Assembly: GCA_903928275.1 (NCBI GenBank)
Contig: CAIYQJ010000176.1
Coordinates: 1 to 5,168 of the forward strand
DNA: 5,168 nucleotides
Source of the DNA: an uncultured Chloroflexota bacterium
GTDB taxonomy: Bacteria > Chloroflexota > Limnocylindria > Limnocylindrales > CSP1-4
Direction of reading: 5' to 3'
Part shown: positions 1 to 5,168 of the stretch, piece by piece
Layout of the letters: each line of letters opens with the position of its first letter
Numbering within the stretch: position 1 is the first letter of the stretch
Notes under the pieces: generated by a model
Seen by the model: the letters and a program-made list of their open reading frames with translations, nothing else
What the model was told of the DNA's origin: nothing
Databases searched by the model: none
Made by a program: the position numbers and the translations under genes

Positions 1-42
1 CTCGGCATCACCATCACCCTCGAGGAGCGACGCGCACCGTAG
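1..42 (+). CDS. C-terminal tail of an unidentified gene (partial)
   Basis: Reading frame 1 is open from the first base and ends at TAG (40-42), giving the tail LGITITLEERRAP. The first nine codons all end in C or G, as in the confident genes of this window, which suggests real coding sequence. The fragment is too short to assign a family. Its end faces the end of the minus-strand gene at 404-693, so the two would be convergent. It could also be a chance open frame, since only 13 codons are visible. Confidence 0.4.
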   Translation, partial: LGITITLEERRAP

Positions 43-89
43 GCACCGGCGCCACCGATCGTCGCGCTCTTCGCCGCGACGGCCACCGC

Positions 90-106
90 CGGGGGGCCGC
101 CCCCCG
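90..106 (+). terminator. Possible GC hairpin terminator of the upstream gene
   Basis: CGGGGGG and CCCCCCG pair perfectly over 7 bp around a 3-nt loop (CCG), 47 bases after the TAG at 40-42. No T-run follows, so it is not a canonical intrinsic terminator. In very GC-rich genomes such hairpins can still end transcription. It may equally be a chance G/C run. Confidence 0.2.
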
Positions 107-211
107 ATGGTCCGGGTCACGACGCCGTCAGGGCTCGCGGACGCGGAGCGGGTCAGGATGCGCCGCGTCTCCCGGACGTGGTCTCGGCTCGCGACGGGTG
201 CCCGGACGACG

Positions 212-285
212 CGGGTTCCCCGGGTGCCGCGGGGTCGGCCCTTCGCGCCCCGAGCAGGATCGACTCGTCTCGTTCGGGGAACCCG
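212..285. repeat. 11-bp inverted repeat enclosing smaller stems
   Basis: CGGGTTCCCCG at 212-222 is the exact reverse complement of CGGGGAACCCG at 275-285. The 52 bases between them can form CGGGG/CCCCG (229-233 with 248-252) and CGAG/CTCG (251-254 with 264-267, sharing two bases with the former, so these two may compete). The enclosed layout resembles a multi-stem RNA. It matches no riboswitch or ncRNA family I can recognise on either strand. The high GC content makes chance pairing plausible. Confidence 0.35.
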
Positions 286-403
286 TCTTGTCCAGCCGGA
301 GGGGATTCCTCGTTGCTGGCCCGCGCGCCGCGAGCGGACCCGCATCCCGAGGCCGGCCTGGTGTGCTCCGGACCCGCCCGGCCGGCGCCGCGACCTTCCC
401 GGG

Positions 404-693
404 TCAGATCGCGTCGACGACCACGGGTCCCACCACGCGGTCCTGGCCGATGGCGACCGGCGCGATGTGCGTGTGGAACAGCCCCGGTCCCATGATCGCT
501 CCGCCGGCCGCCGCGTCCTGGACGGTCGCCCACTCGATGATGACGACCGCCTCGTCCGGGGCCGCCTGGAAGACGCTGAACCGCTCGAACCCGGGCAGTG
601 AGCGCATGGCCGGCGGGAACTCGCGCTCCAGTACCGGGATCAGCTCCTCGACGGGACGCGCAGCTTGATGCGGTTGACGACGATGGCGGACAC
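404..693 (-). pseudogene. ABM-like small alpha/beta-barrel protein, frame broken by a 1-nt deletion
   Basis: The 5' part starts at GTG (693-691), with AGGAG 8 nt upstream, and reads VSAIVVNRIKLRVP before running into a stop at 640-642. The other frame continues the same protein as VEELIPVLEREFPPAM to DAI and stops at 404-406. Restoring one base near 652 (CCGTCGAG to CCGGTCGAG) gives a single 96-aa product. Its pattern fits antibiotic-biosynthesis-monooxygenase-like proteins of the dimeric alpha/beta barrel superfamily: beta strand AIVVNRIKL, helix VEELIPVLEREF, then LPGFERFSVFQ, then a strand with VVIIEW (50-55), and two histidines in FHTH (73-76). Such proteins are usually about 95-105 aa, but the substrate cannot be told and many members have no proven enzymatic role. 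The break is either a real mutation removing the first strand, or a sequencing or assembly error. I favour the error or a very recent mutation, because the rest of the frame is intact. Confidence 0.65.
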
Positions 694-701
694 GGTTCGT
701 T

Positions 702-706
702 CTCCT
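702..706 (-). promoter_or_regulatory. Ribosome binding site for the GTG start at 693
   Basis: On the minus strand AGGAG precedes GTG by 8 nt (GAGGAGAACGAACC then GTG). This fixes the start of the frame-broken ABM-like gene. It argues against the long upstream extensions in the downstream frame, which are low-complexity and have no such signal. Confidence 0.6.
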
Positions 707-781
707 CGCTCGATCCGGGTCGGTCCGCCGCACCGAGTGCCCGGCGGCGGGCCGGAGATGGGACGGCCGGGACCGCGCCCG

Positions 782-787
782 AGTGTA
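782..787 (-). promoter_or_regulatory. Possible -10 element for the ABM-like gene
   Basis: The minus strand reads TACACT, a reasonable TANNNT -10 hexamer, about 90 bases upstream of the GTG start. The position 17 nt further upstream (805-810) reads CGGCGG and does not resemble a -35 box. The call therefore rests on a single hexamer. Confidence 0.15.
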
Positions 788-981
788 CGCACATGCTCGA
801 CGGGCCGCCGCCTCGGGCACCGTCTCGGTCGCCCAACCCAGCCACTCGGGCCCCGCAACTCGGGCCCTGCCACGTACGCGCCAGCGACCCGACATACGTC
901 ACTCGCACGATGCGGCGGAGGCTCTCAGGTACTGCCCCGAGGGCGGACCGACGGGTGGGCGTGGGCCCGATGATCGGCGCC

Positions 982-987
982 TATCAT
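982..987 (+). promoter_or_regulatory. Possible -10 element (TATCAT) for the chagasin-like gene
   Basis: TATCAT matches the sigma-70 -10 consensus at 5 of 6 positions and stands out in this GC-rich stretch, 71 bases upstream of the ATG at 1059. No -35 box is seen at the usual spacing (959-964 reads GCGTGG). The hexamer overlaps the right arm of the 7-bp inverted repeat at 968-989, which could be an operator. Confidence 0.25.
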
Positions 988-1058
988 CGTTCGAGCGGTG
1001 GCGCGATCGCGCCTTCGGCCCGCTGCACGACCCGCCGGCAGGGCCGGGAGGAGGAACC

Positions 1059-2045
1059 ATGGACTTCGGCGTGTCCCATCCGCGAGCCCGAGCGTCCCGG
1101 GCGCGCATCGGTGCCGCTCTCGCCATCCCGGCTCTCCTCGCGCTGCTCATGTCCGCGGCGTTGTCGCCGGTCCTCGGGGCCAGCGGAGACAGCTACATCA
1201 CCCTCCACCAGGACGCGAGCGGCAAGGCGGTCGACATGCCGTCGGACGGCGGCCTCGCGGTCGTGCTCCAGGCGAATGGCGGCACAGGCTACGAGTGGCG
1301 CACGACGGTGGTCCCGTCGTTCGACGTCATCGGCCCACCTCCCCACGGCATCGGGCCATACACCGTGAGCGACTCCTCGCTGCTCGGTGCCCCGGTCTCG
1401 TTCGTGTGGTACTTCCCCGCGATGAGCCCGGGCGAGACGTCCTTCGCTGCGGCTCTCTACCCGCCCGGGAGCAAGACCCCGGCCGAGACGTTCAGCATCG
1501 CGATCCTCGTGCGTGCCGAGACCGGCGCGAAGGCGTCGCTCACCTACGACCAGTGCGGCGACATCGTCGGCATCGACAGCTCCGGCACCGTGTCCATGAC
1601 GCTCGATTCCAACGCGACGACCGGCTACAGCTGGCAGGTCACCACGCCGCCCGATCCGATCCTCGCGCCCGACGACGGAAGCGGGCTCTACCTGCCGCCC
1701 CCGGCCGGCTCGCCGATCGGTGCCGGCGGCACCCAGCGCTTCGGATGGCTGGCCACCGGTGCGGGCTCCACGGGCGTGGAGCTCGCGTACACGCAGGTCG
1801 GGAGCACCACGGCCGGCAAGACGTGCGCGTTCTCCGTCGTGGCCGGTGGCCCGGTCCTCCCGCCGGACACCACGCCCACCCTGCCGACCGGGACGACGGC
1901 CACCCCGCCGCCGACCTCGGCGATCGGGATCGGGGACTCGCAGCCCACGCCGACGAGCGGCCTCCTGCTCCTCCTGGCCGCCGCCGCGGCTGGGACCGTG
2001 TCCGTCCCGGTCCTCCTCGCGGTCAGGCGACGCCGCGACCACTGA
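1059..2045 (+). CDS. Secreted, membrane-anchored protein with two chagasin-like (I42) domains
   Basis: Predicted to be 328 aa. The ATG at 1059 is chosen because GGGAGGAGGAACC lies directly upstream (AGGAGG 1049-1054) and because it begins a signal peptide: basic residues 9-16, then a hydrophobic stretch 17-39, with cleavage likely near residues 41-43. Two domains of roughly 95 aa follow. Domain 2 (about 160-262) carries the chagasin BC-loop motif NATTGYSW (185-192) and a GAGG loop (221-224) followed by TQRFGWLATGAGSTGVELAY, closely matching the family pattern. The RPW triad of the third loop is replaced by TQV (245-247). Domain 1 (about 45-153) has a weaker copy, NGGTGYEW (73-80), then APVSFVWYFPAMSPGETSF. 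C166 and C256 bracket domain 2 and could form a disulfide. A Pro/Thr-rich linker (266-300) leads to a membrane helix (301-322) and the stop-transfer RRRRDH, so the domains should face outside. The I42 family inhibits papain-like cysteine peptidases, but loss of the third loop makes inhibition uncertain; another ligand-binding role is possible. It stands alone, followed by a terminator at 2091-2120. Confidence 0.8.
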   Translation: MDFGVSHPRARASRARIGAALAIPALLALLMSAALSPVLGASGDSYITLHQDASGKAVDMPSDGGLAVVLQANGGTGYEWRTTVVPSFDVIGPPPHGIGPYTVSDSSLLGAPVSFVWYFPAMSPGETSFAAALYPPGSKTPAETFSIAILVRAETGAKASLTYDQCGDIVGIDSSGTVSMTLDSNATTGYSWQVTTPPDPILAPDDGSGLYLPPPAGSPIGAGGTQRFGWLATGAGSTGVELAYTQVGSTTAGKTCAFSVVAGGPVLPPDTTPTLPTGTTATPPPTSAIGIGDSQPTPTSGLLLLLAAAAAGTVSVPVLLAVRRRRDH

Positions 2046-2090
2046 CGCGACTCGGTCGGGCTCCGTGCCCGGCGCAGACCATCGATGAAG

Positions 2091-2120
2091 AAGAAGGGCC
2101 CGCGAGAGCGGGCCCTTCTT
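2091..2120 (+). terminator. Strong hairpin terminator after the chagasin-like gene
   Basis: AAGAAGGGCCCGC (2091-2103) pairs perfectly over 13 bp with GCGGGCCCTTCTT (2108-2120) around a GAGA (GNRA) tetraloop, 45 bases after the stop codon. The right arm ends in CTTCTT rather than a pure T-run. The opposite strand reads CTTCTTCTTC after its stem, so it might also work in reverse. It separates this gene from the glutamine synthetase gene downstream. Confidence 0.8.
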
Positions 2121-2189
2121 GCTTGTGGGAACCGGTGTCCGCGACCCCGGCCTTCCCGCCGGCCCCGGCACGGGCGGGCGCTCGTCGGG

Positions 2190-2227
2190 CCCTTGCCCGC
2201 CCCCGCTCCGGCCCCTGCCCGCCCCCG
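2190..2227. repeat. Two GC-rich direct repeats, 22-nt period
   Basis: CCCTTGCCCGCCCCCG (2190-2205) recurs with one change as CCCCTGCCCGCCCCCG (2212-2227); 12 bases are identical in a row. Part of copy 1 (GCCCGCCC, 2195-2202) also pairs with GGGCGGGC at 2172-2179. This may be simple C-rich slippage sequence rather than a regulatory site. Confidence 0.4.
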
Positions 2228-2286
2228 GCCATGCGCAGCTGCCAGGGGATTGTGCGAGATGCACTATCCCGGTGGCGATGCAGGCA

Positions 2287-2315
2287 CTGAACCGCAACCC
2301 TCTGACTGGTAGGGT
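2287..2315 (+). promoter_or_regulatory. Weak promoter candidate for glnN
   Basis: CTGAAC (2287-2292) and TAGGGT (2310-2315) are separated by 17 nt, the usual spacing. The -10 fits TANNNT; the -35 shares only the central TGA with consensus. A start near 2322 would give a leader of roughly 160 nt. The evidence is spacing plus two imperfect hexamers. Confidence 0.2.
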
Positions 2316-2475
2316 CCATGTCACGCGCACGCTCTGATGCGGCATGCACAAGAGGCGGCCCAGGCAGCATCGACCGCCCGGGTTCCCTCGCAGCCACCCG
2401 CAGCGTGCGTCCGCCGCGCTCCCACCCTTCGGGGCGGGACCACGGGCGAGGCACCGACGCATCTGCAGCATGGAC

Positions 2476-2480
2476 GGGAG
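2476..2480 (+). promoter_or_regulatory. Ribosome binding site deciding the glnN start
   Basis: GGGAG lies 4 nt before the ATG at 2485. The alternative in-frame ATG at 2470 (adding MDGSG) has no purine-rich site at a workable distance; the nearest GAGG is about 18 nt away. The site favours the 714-aa product starting MTARQ, although the short spacing is not ideal. Confidence 0.5.
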
Positions 2481-2484
2481 TGGC

Positions 2485-4629
<2,145 letters not shown>

Positions 4630-4635
4630 GACGCC

Positions 4636-4672
4636 GCGGACCGGGCCGTCGCCGGGCGGCCGCCCGGTCCGC
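4636..4672 (+). terminator. Inverted repeat, likely terminator of glnN
   Basis: GCGGACCGGGC (4636-4646) is exactly complementary to GCCCGGTCCGC (4662-4672), an 11-bp stem with a 15-nt loop starting 7 bases after the glnN stop. An alternative 16-nt perfect palindrome (4652-4667) overlaps it and would compete for pairing. No T-run follows (GTTCGTCC), so it is a terminator-like hairpin rather than a textbook one. Confidence 0.55.
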
Positions 4673-4675
4673 GTT

Positions 4676-4715
4676 CGTCCTGCTGGCGGTCCGTCCTGCT
4701 GGCGGTCCGTCCTGC
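4676..4715. repeat. Tandem 16-bp repeat, 2.5 copies
   Basis: CGTCCTGCTGGCGGTC occurs exactly at 4676-4691 and 4692-4707, followed by the first half (CGTCCTGC) at 4708-4715. The copies are identical, suggesting recent slippage or duplication, or repeated binding sites. The block sits between the glnN terminator-like hairpin and the long palindrome at 4719-4759. The frames crossing it have no credible product. Confidence 0.85.
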
Positions 4716-4718
4716 CGA

Positions 4719-4759
4719 AACGGAGGCACATCGTCCCATTTGGACGATGTGCCTCCGTT
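4719..4759. repeat. Perfect 18-bp inverted repeat (long hairpin)
   Basis: AACGGAGGCACATCGTCC (4719-4736) and GGACGATGTGCCTCCGTT (4742-4759) are exact reverse complements around a 5-nt loop, CATTT. The stem is longer and less GC-extreme than the other hairpins here, so chance is unlikely. No T-run follows in either direction, so it is not a typical intrinsic terminator. It may be a terminator acting for both strands, a dispersed palindromic element of the REP type, or a binding site for a dimeric regulator of the ATPase gene 163 bases downstream. The sequence alone does not decide. Confidence 0.85.
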
Positions 4760-4921
4760 CACGCTGTGCTTGACTTGTTCACACTGGGGCGACGCGGTTA
4801 ACGGACGCCCTCGGGCTCGGCGGCCCCGGACGGCCGCTCACGGGCGCCGCCCACCCGGTCGGCGCGGCGACCGGCGACCGGTCGCATGTCCGTGGACCGG
4901 CGGGAGGCGGGGGAGGACACG

Positions 4922-5168
4922 ATGACCGAGATGATCCAGCGCGCGCCGGGAAGCGCCTCGCCCGGCGCCTCGGCGGCGACGGCGTGGCACGCACTGAGCC
5001 CTGACGACGCCCTCGCTGCACAGGGCGTCACGCTCGATGCCGGCCTGACGTCGGCGGAGGCCGACGCGCGACGCGCGAAGGTCGGCAAGAACTCCTTCGA
5101 CCAGGCGAAGAAGGTCTCGCGCTGGCAGGCGTTCAGCCGCCAGTACGCGGACCCGATGCAGATCGTGC
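4922..5168 (+). CDS. P2-type cation-transporting ATPase, N-terminal part (runs off window)
   Basis: The frame is open from ATG 4922 to the window edge, giving 82 residues. GGAGG (4912-4916) sits 5 nt before the ATG and supports this start. After a roughly 20-aa Ala/Ser-rich tail come WHALSPDDALAAQGV (22-36), GLTSAEADARRAKVGKNSF (41-59) and WQAFSRQYADPMQIV (68-82). This is the cation-ATPase N-terminal domain found in Ca2+, Na+ or H+-type P2 ATPases, ending where the first membrane helix should begin. The full protein would be expected near 900 aa, with the DKTGT phosphorylation site outside this window. The transported ion cannot be told from this part. It is separated from glnN by 292 bases containing hairpins, so it is probably transcribed separately. 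TTGACT at 4770-4775 is a possible -35 box, but no -10 is seen at the right distance. Confidence 0.9.
   Translation, partial: MTEMIQRAPGSASPGASAATAWHALSPDDALAAQGVTLDAGLTSAEADARRAKVGKNSFDQAKKVSRWQAFSRQYADPMQIV

Larger units (their letters stand above)
43..403. other. Gene-free region between convergent gene ends, rich in inverted repeats
   Basis: I find no convincing gene here. The frames that stay open have arginine/proline-rich products typical of GC-rich non-coding DNA and lack credible ribosome binding sites. The stretch holds a C/G hairpin (90-106), an 11-bp inverted repeat (212-222 with 275-285), a smaller nested hairpin (292-319: CCAGC/GCTGG enclosing GAGG/CCTC) and a 10-bp palindrome AGGCCGGCCT (350-359). 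About 360 bp is long for a gap between convergent genes. A stand-alone structured RNA or a decayed gene are both possible, and neither is demonstrated. Confidence 0.5.
694..1058. other. Divergent intergenic region between the ABM-like and chagasin-like genes
   Basis: No gene is supported here; the frames crossing it are arginine-rich and lack ribosome binding sites next to their starts. Both flanking genes read outward, so their promoters should lie here. Visible elements are a minus-strand TACACT (782-787), two direct copies of ACTCGGGCCC (844-853 and 858-867, 14 bp apart), a 7-bp inverted repeat CGATGAT/ATCATCG (968-974, 983-989) overlapping a plus-strand TATCAT, and a 12-bp palindrome GCGCGATCGCGC (1001-1012). 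None matches a regulator site I can name. Confidence 0.5.
2121..2484 (+). other. Intergenic leader upstream of the glutamine synthetase gene
   Basis: No gene is supported. The synthetase frame stays open back to 2344, but that extension is Arg/Pro-rich and unlike the family. The stretch holds a GC-rich direct repeat with a hairpin (2172-2227), a weak promoter candidate (2287-2315), and a hairpin with a UUCG loop (2420-2439: TCCC-A-CCC, TTCG, GGG-C-GGGA, one A/C mismatch). The last would lie in the mRNA leader if transcription starts near 2322. I recognise no riboswitch and no clear NtcA, GlnR or NtrC-type operator. Confidence 0.5.

Noticed and set aside
43..403. tRNA, rRNA or CRISPR array in the left gap
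   Set aside because: No cloverleaf with a T-loop GTTCRA, no rRNA core sequence and no regularly spaced direct repeats are present.
153..908. 251-codon minus-strand frame spanning the ABM-like gene and the left intergenic region
   Set aside because: It is out of frame with the ABM-like protein and made of Arg/Gly/Ala-rich sequence with no domain. The ribosome binding site at 702-706 serves the other frame.
2240..2330. Nitrogen-regulator site (GlnR, NtcA) or glutamine riboswitch upstream of glnN
   Set aside because: No GTA-N8-TAC, no paired GTNAC/GAAAC boxes and no recognisable riboswitch core were found.
2344..2484. N-terminal extension of glutamine synthetase to the ATG at 2344
   Set aside because: The extra 47 residues are Arg/Pro-rich and unlike any GSIII N-terminus. 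The GGGAG before 2485 gives the expected family length.
4770..4802. Promoter for the ATPase gene using TTGACT (4770-4775)
   Set aside because: The -35-like box is good, but 16-19 nt downstream the sequence is CGCGGT-like with no -10. The only A/T-rich match (TTAACG) is too far.

Overview
This is a very GC-rich window with strong C/G bias at third codon positions. Leucine is often CTC, and GTG/ATG starts follow clear AGGAG-type ribosome binding sites. It looks like a chromosomal stretch from a high-GC, free-living bacterium. Codon style and gene content would suit Chloroflexota (for example soil or freshwater Limnocylindria-like lineages) or Actinomycetota. That assignment is inference only; no phylogenetic marker is present.

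Layout, left to right. (1) Positions 1-42 are probably the last 13 codons plus stop of a plus-strand gene. (2) Positions 43-403 are a gene-free stretch between two convergent gene ends, rich in nested inverted repeats. (3) Positions 404-693, minus strand, hold a small ABM-like (dimeric alpha/beta barrel) protein whose reading frame is broken by one missing base near codon 15. (4) Positions 694-1058 are a divergent intergenic region with possible promoters for both neighbours. (5) Positions 1059-2045 encode a secreted, membrane-anchored protein with two degenerate chagasin-like (peptidase inhibitor I42) domains, followed by a strong hairpin terminator at 2091-2120. (6) Positions 2121-2484 are a GC-rich leader with a 22-nt direct repeat and a UUCG hairpin. 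(7) Positions 2485-4629 encode a complete type III glutamine synthetase (GlnN), the best-supported gene here. (8) Positions 4630-4921 hold a terminator-like inverted repeat, 2.5 tandem copies of a 16-bp repeat, and a perfect 18-bp-arm palindrome. (9) Positions 4922-5168 are the start of a P2-type cation-transporting ATPase that runs off the window.

The genes do not form an obvious operon. Each has its own ribosome binding site, and they are separated by 290-440 bp intergenic regions with terminator-like hairpins, so they look like independent units: ammonium assimilation (GlnN), ion transport (ATPase), a surface-displayed putative protease inhibitor, and a small barrel protein. I see no CRISPR array, transposase, tRNA, rRNA or multi-gene defence system. 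The most unusual items are the tandem chagasin-like surface protein and the compact repeat-plus-palindrome block between glnN and the ATPase gene.
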